This document shows, in pieces, positions 33,815 to 42,725 of a stretch of DNA of 46,527 bases. The notes below the pieces were generated by a model, which saw only the letters and a list, made by a program, of their open reading frames with translations, had not been told where the DNA came from and searched no databases. How positions within the stretch are numbered: position 1 is the stretch's first letter; every line of letters begins with the position of its first letter. The DNA is taken from NCBI GenBank assembly GCA_030619925.1, contig JAUXAL010000024.1, forward strand, positions 1 through 46,527, given 5' to 3'. The translations under genes and the position numbers were made by a program. Source of the stretch: Phycisphaerae bacterium (lineage in GTDB: Bacteria > Planctomycetota > Phycisphaerae > Sedimentisphaerales > Anaerobacaceae).

Positions 33815-34147
33815 TTAGTTATGCACAGCCAATTTTGCGTCTTCAGGAACAAGACGAACCTCGACCTTGCAGTGTAATGCCCTTGCGATACGGCGAAGCA
33901 TATTAAGGCTGTGGCTGTCATAATCTGCATCCTCCAGCCGGCTAATAACAGACTGCGTGGTTCCGACAAGCTTAGCCAATTGTGCCTGACTCAAACCAGC
34001 CTGTGTCCGAAGATTGTAAATTTGGCCTGCTATATAAGCTTTTTCTCGTTCCTCTTTAAGAGACTCAAGTCGCTTTGAGTCATCCTTAATATATCGATTG
34101 TGCAAAATCTTAACAGCATCAGTTGTAGTTGGGGGTTTCTTTGCCAT
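33815..34147 (-). CDS. higA: HigA-like antitoxin, XRE-family HTH
   Basis: It is the likely antitoxin and autorepressor of the preceding toxin. A helix-turn-helix of the XRE type is clear at about residues 45-100 (LRTQAGLSQAQLAKLVGTTQ, SVISRLEDADYDSHSLNMLR, RIARALHCKVEV). An N-terminal extension (ILHNRYIKDDSKRLESLKEE) is typical of HigA proteins encoded after the toxin. Its ATG shares a base with the toxin's TAA stop (TAATG), so translation is coupled. A palindromic operator candidate lies ahead of the toxin gene. Confidence 0.88.
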   Translation of the reverse strand: MAKKPPTTTDAVKILHNRYIKDDSKRLESLKEEREKAYIAGQIYNLRTQAGLSQAQLAKLVGTTQSVISRLEDADYDSHSLNMLRRIARALHCKVEVRLVPEDAKLAVHN

Positions 34148-34521
34148 TATCGTAACGCACCTTTATATGTGTGAGCCCTTGGGTTTTGAATATAATTATT
34201 ACGATGTCTTATAGCTTTGTTAATTTCACTTTTAGGAACCTTTTTTTCCTTAGTGCAACCGTGTGAAACAATAACTGCATTTTTGCCTTCAAAAAAGTAC
34301 AATATACGGTAATTAACCCGCTTGAGCTTGGCTCGCAACTCATAAATTCCTTCTTCCAGCGAGTCACAATGAGGTCTCCTCAGATCATATCCAAATTCCT
34401 CAAGCAACTCTATTTTCACAATGCACTTATCTACAACTTTTTGAGACAAATCATCGAACCATTCAAACAATGGGATAGACCCATCTTCGTTTTGGTATAT
34501 GACAATATCCGTTTTCGGCAT
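34147..34521 (-). CDS. higB: HigB-like toxin (RelE superfamily, Gp49-like)
   Basis: It is likely a ribosome-dependent mRNA interferase. The pattern IPLFEWFDDLSQKVVDKCIV, GIYELRAKLKRVNYRILYFF and VIVSHGCTKEKKVPKSEINK is characteristic of the phage-derived Gp49/HigB family. ATG 34521 is chosen since it follows AAGGCGGCAAAG and lies clear of the operator palindrome, whereas ATG 34548 falls within it. Toxin-first order fits HigBA. The toxin precedes the antitoxin directly. Confidence 0.87.
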   Translation of the reverse strand: MPKTDIVIYQNEDGSIPLFEWFDDLSQKVVDKCIVKIELLEEFGYDLRRPHCDSLEEGIYELRAKLKRVNYRILYFFEGKNAVIVSHGCTKEKKVPKSEINKAIRHRNNYIQNPRAHTYKGALR

Positions 34522-34540
34522 CTTTGCCGCCTTCATAAAG

Positions 34541-34558
34541 TATCGCATATTTGCGATA
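34541..34558. promoter_or_regulatory. palindromic operator candidate of higBA
   Basis: TATCGCA, TATT, TGCGATA: a perfect 7-bp inverted repeat located 20 bases upstream of the chosen higB start, where an autorepressing HigA would be expected to bind. Confidence 0.6.
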
Positions 34559-34669
34559 ATAATTCAAGTAAAATCTTGGAATTTCAGAAAATTATTTTTT
34601 CACCGCCGCTGGCGAGATATGTCGAGCCTTTCGTAATCCGGCCTTTTCCTTTACCTCTCCCAAATCTTT

Positions 34670-35083
34670 TTACTCTTGCGGTAGTTTTTCCAAGTCTGGC
34701 AACGATTTCAATATGAATTCATAGATACTGCGAGCCGTTTCTATTGCTTCCCTGGCCTGCAACTTATTGACTTCAATGCGCGGCGCTGGATAGCGTGATT
34801 CTATGGCATAAGCCGTTAACACGCCACCTGCATCAATGAACTTCTCAATATCAGGCACGATTGTCATACAAAGCCCGAGCAGAAACTCGATGTCATGGGT
34901 TTTCTCAACGTGACGTTCGTGGTAAGCCAAAAACGCCTTGAGCGATTTTTCCGCTGCCTGCTGACAATGGAATGCCGCTGCCCAGCAAACCGGTTCAGAG
35001 TCCTTCATAGTCAGTTCAGCTATACGCAGGTTATCATCAGCAAGCGTGAGCCATTCTCTCACCAGTTCGACCTTGGGACTCAT
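34670..35083 (-). CDS. HEPN domain toxin-like protein
   Basis: This is an all-helical HEPN protein of 137 residues, the likely RNase toxin of a HEPN/MNT pair. EWLTLADDNLRIAELTM and CWAAAFHCQQAAEKSLKAFL are the hallmark helices. AYHERHVEKTHDIEFLL contains R-x5-H, within the RX4-6H motif expected at the active site. It overlaps the MNT gene by 47 bases on the same strand. Its last residues, DLEKLPQE, resemble the TrkA terminus DLVKLPQE, apparently through a degenerate copy of the same direct repeat (34669-34700). Confidence 0.87.
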   Translation of the reverse strand: MSPKVELVREWLTLADDNLRIAELTMKDSEPVCWAAAFHCQQAAEKSLKAFLAYHERHVEKTHDIEFLLGLCMTIVPDIEKFIDAGGVLTAYAIESRYPAPRIEVNKLQAREAIETARSIYEFILKSLPDLEKLPQE

Positions 35084-35396
35084 ATATCAGCCTGCCTTTG
35101 CGAATTACCGTATAAATGAGTGTACATTTCACGTCTGACCATTTTTGTATTTGAGACTGAGTGTAAACTATGAGGTCCACCGGGAACATGAGGCCTCGAA
35201 GACTAGCTCTGCCTCGCAGTGCAATTTCACGAGGTGATTCTTCCGTATCGGCAACCACAACCAACAGGTCGATGTCGCTATCTGTATCAGAATCACCACA
35301 AGCGTGTGAGCCGAATAAGTATATTTTTAATGGATGCAAAGCATCTTTTAGACGACTTGTTATCTCATTTATCAACTCTGCGGACAGTTCTTTCAT
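35037..35396 (-). CDS. MNT-type minimal nucleotidyltransferase (antitoxin)
   Basis: This is the likely antitoxin that AMPylates or otherwise neutralises the HEPN partner. The nucleotidyltransferase motif is IYLFGSHACGDSDTDSDIDL (GSxxxG...SDxDL), with a third acidic residue in MFPVDLIVY. The 119 residues include a C-terminal tail (SQGRTGERMAHAC) that overlaps the HEPN start. The first codon lies next to the trkA stop and the right-hand direct repeat, at the border of the inserted segment. Confidence 0.87.
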   Translation of the reverse strand: MKELSAELINEITSRLKDALHPLKIYLFGSHACGDSDTDSDIDLLVVVADTEESPREIALRGRASLRGLMFPVDLIVYTQSQIQKWSDVKCTLIYTVIRKGRLIYESQGRTGERMAHAC

Positions 35397-35398
35397 TT

Positions 35399-35437
35399 TT
35401 TATTCCTGCGGCAGCTTCACCAAATCGGCGTCGGAGC
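35399..35437. repeat. direct repeat at the native trkA 3' end (right copy)
   Basis: This overlaps the last 12 codons and stop of trkA. It matches 33770-33808 with one mismatch over 39 bases; a more degenerate copy (about 24 of 31 matching) forms the 3' end of the HEPN gene at 34669-34700. Confidence 0.85.
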
Positions 35438-36089
35438 CGACCACCATTAGGATATCATCCTGATAAATAATGGTATTGGGCATAGGAACGTTTATAATCC
35501 TGCCCTTCTCGCTCTTCTTGCTTTTGCCGTGTTCACCCCGCTTAATTAAAACCAAATTCACATTGTATTTCTGTCGCAGTTGCAAATCCATAACCGTTTT
35601 GCCATCGAAGCTGGCCGGCGCCTTTATCCGAGCCAGGCTGTAGCCGTGTGCAAAGTCTATTTTTTCTCCGATTTGCGGTGCGATAAGCTTATATGCCCAT
35701 CTTTGAGCCGATTCGATTTCAGGATAGATAACTTCCGCAGCGCCTACTTTGGAAAAGACCTCGCCTGCCATCAACTCCTCTGCTCTTGCATATATTTGCT
35801 TGACCCCCATTTGCCGCAGGTTCACAACCGTCAGAACCGCAGACTCAAAACCGCGTCCCGTGCCTTGTCCTATACCGATGATAGCAACGTCAACCTTATC
35901 AACGCCTTGTGCCTTAAGCGCCCCTTCATCAGTGCTGTCGAGCCTGACGGCGTGACTTACCTGGTCCCGAATCAGCTCTATCTCTTCTCTGTTTTTGTCA
36001 ATTGCGATAACCTCCGCCCCGCTCATCGCCAAAGCTATCGCTAACTTCTTGCCGAATCGTCCCAATCCTATTACAGCAAACCGTTTCAT
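35400..36089 (-). CDS. trkA: potassium uptake regulatory subunit TrkA/KtrA
   Basis: It is a peripheral RCK protein gating the TrkH channel. RCK_N spans residues 1-125 with the Rossmann motif VIGLGRFGKKLAIAL, VIAIDKNREEIELI and VDVAIIGIGQG. RCK_C follows (ARIKAPASFDGKTVMDLQLR, then NVNLVLIKRG and YQDDILMVVGSDADL). At 229 residues it is the single-RCK KtrA type. It lies downstream of trkH on the same strand with a 47-base gap, a standard two-gene K+ uptake operon. Its 3' end is the source of the direct repeats around the toxin-antitoxin modules. Confidence 0.94.
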   Translation of the reverse strand: MKRFAVIGLGRFGKKLAIALAMSGAEVIAIDKNREEIELIRDQVSHAVRLDSTDEGALKAQGVDKVDVAIIGIGQGTGRGFESAVLTVVNLRQMGVKQIYARAEELMAGEVFSKVGAAEVIYPEIESAQRWAYKLIAPQIGEKIDFAHGYSLARIKAPASFDGKTVMDLQLRQKYNVNLVLIKRGEHGKSKKSEKGRIINVPMPNTIIYQDDILMVVGSDADLVKLPQE

Positions 36090-36136
36090 AGCATTAGCTC
36101 CTACAAAAAAACCGAAATTCGAAAATCGAAAATATT

Positions 36137-37930
36137 TTATCCGACAATTACCGCTTCATCCGGATAATTATATCGAACCGGCTTCAAGTTAAACGTCAGC
36201 GCCGCCAACAGCGTCAACGGCCCAAGTCTGCCGATAAGCATCACGGCAATAATAATCAATTTACCGGCATTTGTCAAAGAAGGCGTTATGCCGGTCGTCA
36301 GGCCAACAGTCCCCAGCGCCGAACCCGCTTCGAACATAATATCCGACATAGTAAAGCTGCTTGAATTCTCGGTAACACTAAGTGTCAATGTGGCAGCAAA
36401 CAAAACCACAACGAAGAGCAGCGTAACAGTTATCGCCCGGCCAACGACAACTATCCGAACCGAGCGCTTGAACATCTCAACTTCGCTGCGCTTCCGCAGA
36501 GCAGCGACAGCCGTTATTATCACAACTGCCAATGTTACCGTCTTGATCCCGCCCGCCGTCGAGCCGGGCGAGCCGCCGACGAACATCAGCAAAATCAAAA
36601 CAAACCTGCTCGAATCCGACATTTCCTTAATATTGACCGTGTTGAACCCGGCCGTCCTGGCTGTGACCGACTGAAACAATGCACCCAGAACGCCCGTTTT
36701 TTCGGTAGAATCGCTTTGGCTCGCATAACGCTCAAACAAAAGGATGGCCAACATCCCCAAGACTATCAGGCAGGCACTTACGCTAAGAACAATCTTGGTC
36801 TGCAGCCGCATTCTTTTCGGTGCTTCCATCGAAAACCGATAACGCTTATTGAACCGCTTTTTGAAGAATCGTTTCACCCTGTCAGCCACAATGTTGATAA
36901 GATCGTAAAGCACCCCGAAGCCAAGTCCGCCTAAGACTATCAGCGGACAAACCACCAAATACACTTCCGGCCTTTTATTATAGCTGACAAAGCTATCGCT
37001 GAATAAACTAAAGCCCGCATTACAAAAAGCGCTAATCGAATGAAAGATACTGTAAAACCACTGCTCGTGAACATTAGCAACCCGGCCGGGCACATCATCC
37101 CACATCCCGAAGAGGCTGACCGATCCAACGGCTTCGATAAGCACTGTTCCGACAAATATAAATGCTATCATATTACCTATTCGACTAAGCGTGCGGGCAC
37201 TGAGCAAATCCTGCATTGCCACCGACTCACGCAAGGAGAGCGCCTGGCCCAATAGCAGCGCAAAGACTGCACCGAACACTACTATTCCCAAGCCGCCAAG
37301 CTGAATCAGTACCAGAATTACCAGCTGACCCATCAGACTGAAGTCTCGGCCGGTATCTTTCACAATAAGCCCGGTAACACAAGTGGCACTGGTCGCCGTA
37401 AACAGGGCATCAACAAAGCCCAGGTTTTCGCCGGTCGATGCCCTGGGCAACATCAATAAGCCAGCTCCGGAAATTATCAGAACCAAAAAGCTTGCGATTA
37501 GTGTTCGTGTCGGACTCCTGCCCGATGCCGCCAAATTCACGCACGTCCTGCAAAGCTTGGTGGCAACCTGTAGGACAAGATAAATACCTACTGCGAAATG
37601 TCGAACTGCCGCAGCTTCTGCTTTCTCAGGGGCAAACCACCGTCCTGCTCCGAACACAGCAACACCAAGCGCAAGCAAAAGCGGGATTTCAAACCAGTTT
37701 GCCCGCCAGAATTCGAGCTTTGAAACTGCGTTAAACAGCCGAATTATTTTCTCCGCAACGAAGATGCAAAGCAAAGCAATCTGAACGGCATATAAAATCA
37801 CCTCCGGCAGTAAGGGCTTCTCAAAACCGCCGACCAGCATAACAAAAGACGCTGCGACCACTGCCGCTGTCAAGGTGTTAACACCGATTAAAACCTTCTC
37901 CAGACGCTTGTTTTTGTAATCTATCCGCAT
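36137..37930 (-). CDS. trkH: potassium uptake channel subunit TrkH/KtrB
   Basis: This is a polytopic membrane protein for K+ import. The selectivity-filter glycines are seen in TATSATCVTGLIVKDTG, AFCNAGFSLFSDSF, ARTAGFNTVNIKEM and ALGTVGLTTGITP (four pore loops). GGSPGSTAGGIKTVTLAV is a further signature. The N-terminus has about four extra hydrophobic helices before the channel core, making it 597 residues, longer than plain KtrB at about 450. It forms an operon with trkA. Confidence 0.94.
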   Translation of the reverse strand: MRIDYKNKRLEKVLIGVNTLTAAVVAASFVMLVGGFEKPLLPEVILYAVQIALLCIFVAEKIIRLFNAVSKLEFWRANWFEIPLLLALGVAVFGAGRWFAPEKAEAAAVRHFAVGIYLVLQVATKLCRTCVNLAASGRSPTRTLIASFLVLIISGAGLLMLPRASTGENLGFVDALFTATSATCVTGLIVKDTGRDFSLMGQLVILVLIQLGGLGIVVFGAVFALLLGQALSLRESVAMQDLLSARTLSRIGNMIAFIFVGTVLIEAVGSVSLFGMWDDVPGRVANVHEQWFYSIFHSISAFCNAGFSLFSDSFVSYNKRPEVYLVVCPLIVLGGLGFGVLYDLINIVADRVKRFFKKRFNKRYRFSMEAPKRMRLQTKIVLSVSACLIVLGMLAILLFERYASQSDSTEKTGVLGALFQSVTARTAGFNTVNIKEMSDSSRFVLILLMFVGGSPGSTAGGIKTVTLAVVIITAVAALRKRSEVEMFKRSVRIVVVGRAITVTLLFVVVLFAATLTLSVTENSSSFTMSDIMFEAGSALGTVGLTTGITPSLTNAGKLIIIAVMLIGRLGPLTLLAALTFNLKPVRYNYPDEAVIVG

Positions 37931-38032
37931 AATTGGCGTTTAGCATATAGCCTATGGCAAAAAACTGGAAGCTAAAAAACGAAAAACCATAATTCGAAAT
38001 CTTTTCATCTTTAACCTTACGCTATCGGCTTT

Positions 38033-40147
38033 TTAAGCTACATCTGCTAATCCGAGCGAATCGCCGAACTTAACCAACAACGCCTGGCGAATATTCCTGT
38101 TCTCCGGCCTTGTTAACATCGGGTCTTGTGAGACCAGCTCGAACGCGTTTTTCCTTGCCATAACCAGCAGGTCGAAATCATCTACGATACTTGCGATTTT
38201 CAGATCCGGCAATCCATGCTGTCGCGTGCTAAACAATTCTCCCGGTCCGCGCAGCCGCAAATCATGCTCAGCTATCTCAAAACCATCATTGCTTCTGATC
38301 ATTACTTTGAGTCTGCTTTTAGCTGTTTCATTGTCGGTCTCGGCGAACAAAAGGCAATACGATTTAGCTTCTCCTCTTCCGATACGCCCTCTTAACTGAT
38401 GCAGCTGTGCCAATCCAAATCTGTCCGCTCCTTCTATGACCATTATTGTTGCGTTCGGCACATCTACCCCGACCTCAACTACGACGGTTGACACCAGCAC
38501 ATCAATTTTACCTCTGCGAAACTTCGACATAATTTGCCGCTTTTTGGCCGAGGGCATCTGCCCGTGCAGAAGCTCAACGGTAAATTCCGGAAAAACTTCC
38601 GTAGATAGATACTCCCACTCATCAGTTGCAGCCCTGACATCGCTGTCCTGCTCAACTGCAGTAATCCGTGGATAAACAAAATACGCTTGCTTTTTTGCCT
38701 TTAGACGCTCGCGGATAAACTCGTGCGCTTTCCGCCGATTTTGTCGGTCAACCCAGCGTGTAATAACAGCACCTCTGCCCGGCGGCGAGTGCCTGATAAC
38801 AGAGACGTCCAAATCACCGAAAGCAGTCATCGCCAGCGTTCGAGGGATAGGCGTAGCCGTCATAACGAGGCAATGCGGAGTGGTTTGCTTCCGCAGTTGT
38901 GCCCTTTGTGCGACTCCGAATTTATGCTGCTCATCAATTACCACCAGGCCGAGCTTTTGAAATTCTATATCGGCCTGCAACAATGCGACCGTCCCGACGA
39001 CAATATCAATCACTCCGTTTCTTATCCGGTCCAACAGCTCTGTCCTTTTCTTACCGGTCAATCCCCGCGTTAGCAAAACCCTCTTTACTTCACTATTTTT
39101 TAAATATCTTTCGATACTTAGAGAATGTTGGCCGGCCAAAATCTCCGTAGGTGCCATAATTGCCACTTGTTTCTTGTTGGCAACGGCCAGCAAAGCCGCA
39201 TAAAGTGCCACCACCGTTTTGCCCGACCCCACGTCACCCTGCAACAGGCGATTCATCGGTCCTGACTTGCCCATATCCGCAGCAATTTCAGTGATGCAAT
39301 TGTTTTGGTCCTCGGTAAGCAAAAACGGAAAACGCTTCCTGATTCGGCTATCGATTTCGTCTGTGCAAACGCACGGAGTCGCCGTTGAAAAATGCTGCAC
39401 TTTATATCGGCGAAGCGCCAATCCCAACTGCATTAGAAATAATTCGTCATACTTCAATCTGCGTTTTGCCTGTGCCAGTTTTTTCTCGTCCGGCGGTAAA
39501 TGTATCCAAGCAAATGCCTCCTTTCTGCCGACCAGATTCGCCTTCTTCAGAAAGTTTCTGTCATAAAACTCCGGCACAAGCTTATCGGCTGCTTGCCGCA
39601 CACATCCAATTATCTTTTTGATTTGTCTGCTGGTCAGTCCTTTACAGGCCGGATAAACCCCGCCGCTAAAATACTCGGCCGACTGCGGATGTTCCTCATC
39701 GAGTACCACAAACTTAGGATTGGTCAGTTGCAACTGATGTTTGTACACAGTAACCTTGCCCGATGCTATTATTATTTGGCCGGGTTCTAATTGATTGCGG
39801 AGGAACCCCCCATGAAACCATATAATTCTGCATACTCCCGTATCATCACTGATTACAGCTTCAAATATCGGTTGCCTGTGATAACCCTGGTAGTCTATCG
39901 ACTCGACCATACCGATAATGGTTGCTGGCCGGCCGGGCCGTGTCTGGGCTATTTTTGTCGACTCGGGCAAAAAGTTCCAGTCACGCGGAAAATACTCTAA
40001 TAAATCCCCGACTGTCTCAACGCCCAACTGTGCAAAGGTTTTAGCCCTGGCCGGCCCGACACCTTTGAGATACCGCACCGGCATCGACAAATCGAGCCTA
40101 CTTTGTGATTCTTCGCGTACCTCTGCCTTTACCCTAAGTTCATCCAT
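38033..40147 (-). CDS. recG: ATP-dependent DNA helicase RecG
   Basis: It reverses stalled forks and branch-migrates Holliday junctions. The N-terminal wedge region with an OB fold includes [20 protein letters not shown] and [10 protein letters not shown]. Walker A is [20 protein letters not shown] and the DExH-type box is [34 protein letters not shown] and [19 protein letters not shown] are conserved helicase motifs. At 704 residues it is full length. Confidence 0.96.
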   Translation of the reverse strand: MDELRVKAEVREESQSRLDLSMPVRYLKGVGPARAKTFAQLGVETVGDLLEYFPRDWNFLPESTKIAQTRPGRPATIIGMVESIDYQGYHRQPIFEAVISDDTGVCRIIWFHGGFLRNQLEPGQIIIASGKVTVYKHQLQLTNPKFVVLDEEHPQSAEYFSGGVYPACKGLTSRQIKKIIGCVRQAADKLVPEFYDRNFLKKANLVGRKEAFAWIHLPPDEKKLAQAKRRLKYDELFLMQLGLALRRYKVQHFSTATPCVCTDEIDSRIRKRFPFLLTEDQNNCITEIAADMGKSGPMNRLLQGDVGSGKTVVALYAALLAVANKKQVAIMAPTEILAGQHSLSIERYLKNSEVKRVLLTRGLTGKKRTELLDRIRNGVIDIVVGTVALLQADIEFQKLGLVVIDEQHKFGVAQRAQLRKQTTPHCLVMTATPIPRTLAMTAFGDLDVSVIRHSPPGRGAVITRWVDRQNRRKAHEFIRERLKAKKQAYFVYPRITAVEQDSDVRAATDEWEYLSTEVFPEFTVELLHGQMPSAKKRQIMSKFRRGKIDVLVSTVVVEVGVDVPNATIMVIEGADRFGLAQLHQLRGRIGRGEAKSYCLLFAETDNETAKSRLKVMIRSNDGFEIAEHDLRLRGPGELFSTRQHGLPDLKIASIVDDFDLLVMARKNAFELVSQDPMLTRPENRNIRQALLVKFGDSLGLADVA

Positions 40148-40224
40148 GAACTTAGGATATTAAGGTACTCCTACTTGTCAAGGCTAAAAAAGTGGTTGTT
40201 TAAGGTGTTAAGCTGTGCCTTTAT

Positions 40225-40293
40225 GTCATTCCCGCGAAAGCGGGAATCCAGTCTTTTATCTTTTGTCTGGACTCCTGCTTGCGCAGGAGTGAC
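40225..40293. repeat. dispersed palindromic repeat (GTCATTCCCGCGAAAGCGGG type)
   Basis: The ends GTCATTCC and GGAGTGAC are near-complementary, with internal hairpins CCCGCGAAAGCGGG and CTCCTGCTTGCGCAGGAG. This is the widespread element whose translations read FPRKRESS or HSRESGN. It ends seven bases from the pcm stop, and a second partial copy lies in the pcm N-terminus. Confidence 0.75.
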
Positions 40294-40299
40294 ACTTTG

Positions 40300-41046
40300 C
40301 TATTGCTCGAAACCGTATTCGCCGAGCAGCTTAACAAACCGAACGTCACAGATTAATCTTTCGATGATTTTATTTGCTTTTTTTTCACAGGCCACCAGTT
40401 CCTGCACTCCTCCGTAACCGACAGGGGCGACTATAAGACCTCCATCGGCAAGTTGCTTGGCCAAAGGCTCCGGCATCTTCGGCACCGCAGCGGTAATCAT
40501 AATCCTGTCAAAACATCTCGATGTGGGCAATCGGGACTTCGGCCAGCCGCAACTGCCGTCACCGACATAAAATTCAACATTACTTACACCGAATCTGCCC
40601 AGAACCGCCTGGGCCGACTCAGATAGCTGGGCGAATCTCTCTATAGTATAGACTTTTTTTACCAGCTTACTGAGCACCGCAGTCTGATATCCGCTGCCCG
40701 TTCCAATCTCCAGAACCTCACAGTCCCTATTGACCCGCAGCTCCTGAGTCATCAGGGCAACGATATATGGTTGCGAAATAGTCTGGCCCATCCCGATAGG
40801 CAGCGGGCCGTCAGCATAAGCTTGCGACTGCCAAGACTGCGGTATAAACTCTTCCCTTGGAATCTCAGCCATTACTTTGAGCACACGAGGGTCGGTAATA
40901 TCCCGCCCCTCCAGATCCCGTTTGAGCATGCGCCGGCGAGCTTTAGCCAATCTGTTCGAACTTCGAAGTTCGTTCCCACTTTCGCGGGAATGACGCCCCT
41001 GCTCGTTTCCGGCAGGGGTCGAATTTTCAAATTCCCCGCTATCCAT
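40300..41046 (-). CDS. pcm: protein-L-isoaspartate O-methyltransferase
   Basis: It methylates isoaspartyl residues for protein repair. VLEIGTGSGYQTAVLSKLV is SAM motif I, GRDITDPRVLKVMAEIPREE is the N-terminal family signature and PIGMGQTISQPYIVALM the substrate region. The first ~50 residues are extra; STPAGNEQGRHSRESGNELR is encoded by stacked palindromes (CCCCTGCC/GCAGGGG and TTCCCGCGAAAGTGGGAA-like), so the N-terminus appears built from a repeat. An internal start at ATG 40929 is possible. No ribosome-binding site favours either. Confidence 0.9.
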   Translation of the reverse strand: MDSGEFENSTPAGNEQGRHSRESGNELRSSNRLAKARRRMLKRDLEGRDITDPRVLKVMAEIPREEFIPQSWQSQAYADGPLPIGMGQTISQPYIVALMTQELRVNRDCEVLEIGTGSGYQTAVLSKLVKKVYTIERFAQLSESAQAVLGRFGVSNVEFYVGDGSCGWPKSRLPTSRCFDRIMITAAVPKMPEPLAKQLADGGLIVAPVGYGGVQELVACEKKANKIIERLICDVRFVKLLGEYGFEQ

Positions 41047-41117
41047 AGCAAAAAGTATCGCTTTTCAATCGAGGTTTTGCAAACCAATTTTGCTTCGCTT
41101 ATCAACACGGCTGCCAG

Positions 41118-41858
41118 CTAAAATAAAAGCTTGATGGCCGCGGCAGCCGCCAAAATCCGCACAACCGCAGTAAATGCTTTTTGTGGGATTCGTTTCAGAA
41201 CCAGTATCCCCACTGCCGCGCCGGCCGCAATAAACGGCAGCATTATCAAATCAAGCTTCACAGACTCTGCTGTCATCAACTCCAGATTCGCGCTGAACGG
41301 CACCTTAAGCCAGTTAATAACGAAAAAAAACCATGCCCCCGTTCCCACAAATTCAACTTTGGGCAGTCGCATAGCCAGCAGATAAATAATCATTATTGGC
41401 CCGGCTGCATTGGCCATCATCGTCGTAACCCCAGCCAAAAAACCAAGCCCCGCCACAAACCACCATTGCGTTGGAACTGGTGTATCTTGCCCTTTAGCCC
41501 TGGTCCACCAATAATTGACGCTCAACATCACCAATACTATCCCGCCAATAATCGGCTTAAGCTGTTGGTCATTGACCACCTTCAATCCGAAGTACCCGGC
41601 TACAATCCCTGCAAAAGCAGCCGGCAGCAGCCGCAGCACATGACCCCACCTGGCGTTACGCCTGTGGTACACGATGGCAAACAAATCCGCTAATATCAGG
41701 ATACCAAGCAGCACACCAACGGATTGCCGCGCTGGAATCGCAATCGCCATCAAAGGTACCACCAAAATCCCAAGGCCAGGAATTCCGGTCTTCGTAATCC
41801 CCACCATAATCGCACACAACGAAACTACAACCCAGCCGACAAGGTCCAGATCCAACAT
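41118..41858 (-). CDS. TauE/SafE-family membrane transporter
   Basis: This is a multi-span protein (about eight hydrophobic helices) of the sulfite exporter TauE/SafE (DUF81) family. GITKTGIPGLGILVVPLMA and GFLAGVTTMMANAAGPIMII are the two conserved half-repeats. Substrate is unknown; family members move sulfur compounds or organic anions. It is 71 bases upstream of pcm on the same strand. Confidence 0.88.
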   Translation of the reverse strand: MLDLDLVGWVVVSLCAIMVGITKTGIPGLGILVVPLMAIAIPARQSVGVLLGILILADLFAIVYHRRNARWGHVLRLLPAAFAGIVAGYFGLKVVNDQQLKPIIGGIVLVMLSVNYWWTRAKGQDTPVPTQWWFVAGLGFLAGVTTMMANAAGPIMIIYLLAMRLPKVEFVGTGAWFFFVINWLKVPFSANLELMTAESVKLDLIMLPFIAAGAAVGILVLKRIPQKAFTAVVRILAAAAAIKLLF

Positions 41859-41941
41859 ACTCCATCCTTTATTAAAGTTTCCTCATCGCCAGCACAACCT
41901 CTTAATTTCTGCAATCTATCGGTTTTGAATCCTCTTTGCAA

Positions 41942-42029
41942 TTGACAATTAGCAATCGAAAGTGATAATTGATAATTGGAAATAATCAATAAGGGCCCCC
42001 AAACGCAATAAAATGCGTCTGGAGTCCCT
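41942..42029. repeat. AT-rich repeat and GGGCCCC...GGAGTCCC element
   Basis: AGTGATAATTGATAATTGG-type repeats are followed by GGGCCCCCAAACGCA (41993 on), a TGCGT arm, and GGAGTCCC (ending 42029). The boxes and CAAACGC echo the minus-strand sequence at 2290-2325 inside the TPR gene. Confidence 0.6.
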
Positions 42030-42062
42030 AATAAAAATAGTCAATGGTAAAGGAAGAGCGAA

Positions 42063-42698
42063 ATGAATACCAGAAAGCTTCTTTTTTATCTGTTAGCTGT
42101 CCTTTTAGGTGGTTGTGTACCTGTTATGTCGCTACATCCGCTTTTCACCAAAGAACACCTTGTTTTCGAAGAAAAACTACTCGGCACCTGGGCCGATGAC
42201 CCCAACAGTCCCGAGGTTACTTGGGAGTTCAAGCGTATCGGCGAGTCGGAAAAAGCTTACAAACTGATTTTCTCCGATGATAAGGACAAGAAAGGCTTGT
42301 TTGTTGCACATCTGGTAAAGCTGGAGGACAAGCTTTTTCTGGATGCTTACCCGGCCGAACTCCCGTGCGAACCGGAGGACCCAAACAAGATAAACTGGCC
42401 ATATAACTCCTTGTTCTTAATACCTGCTCACACATTTATAAAAGTAGAATCCATCGAACCCCAGTTGAAGATCCGATTAACGTTAGAGTCTAAAATGGAG
42501 GAACTGCTCAAGGAAGACCCCGATGCAGTGAAGCATACGTCAGTTGAGGATAGACTTGTCTTAACAGCATCGACAAAAGAACTCCAGGGGTTTGTCCTCA
42601 AATACGCCGATGACAACAGAGTATTCACCGGTGAAATCGTCTTGAACCGCAAAAAGAGCAAAGACCGGGTTCCCGACAACATCGGCCCCCAACAGTAG
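42063..42698 (+). CDS. lipoprotein of unknown function
   Basis: The 211-residue protein begins MNTRKLLFYLLAVLLGGC, a lipoprotein signal with the Cys at residue 18. The mature part (HPLFTKEHLVFEEKLLGTWA, then VTWEFKRIGESEKAYKLIF) recalls a small lipocalin-like or stress-associated lipoprotein fold with a GTW motif, but I cannot name a family. AAAGGAAGAG precedes the ATG. It lies 27 bases before nadB, perhaps co-transcribed. Confidence 0.7.
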   Translation: MNTRKLLFYLLAVLLGGCVPVMSLHPLFTKEHLVFEEKLLGTWADDPNSPEVTWEFKRIGESEKAYKLIFSDDKDKKGLFVAHLVKLEDKLFLDAYPAELPCEPEDPNKINWPYNSLFLIPAHTFIKVESIEPQLKIRLTLESKMEELLKEDPDAVKHTSVEDRLVLTASTKELQGFVLKYADDNRVFTGEIVLNRKKSKDRVPDNIGPQQ

Positions 42699-42725
42699 CC
42701 CAAAAGTAAGATAGGTATCAGGTCT

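Noticed and set aside
33770-35437. CRISPR-like array from the trkA-end repeats
   Set aside because: Only three copies, 0.7-0.9 kb apart with genes between; they are duplicated gene ends.
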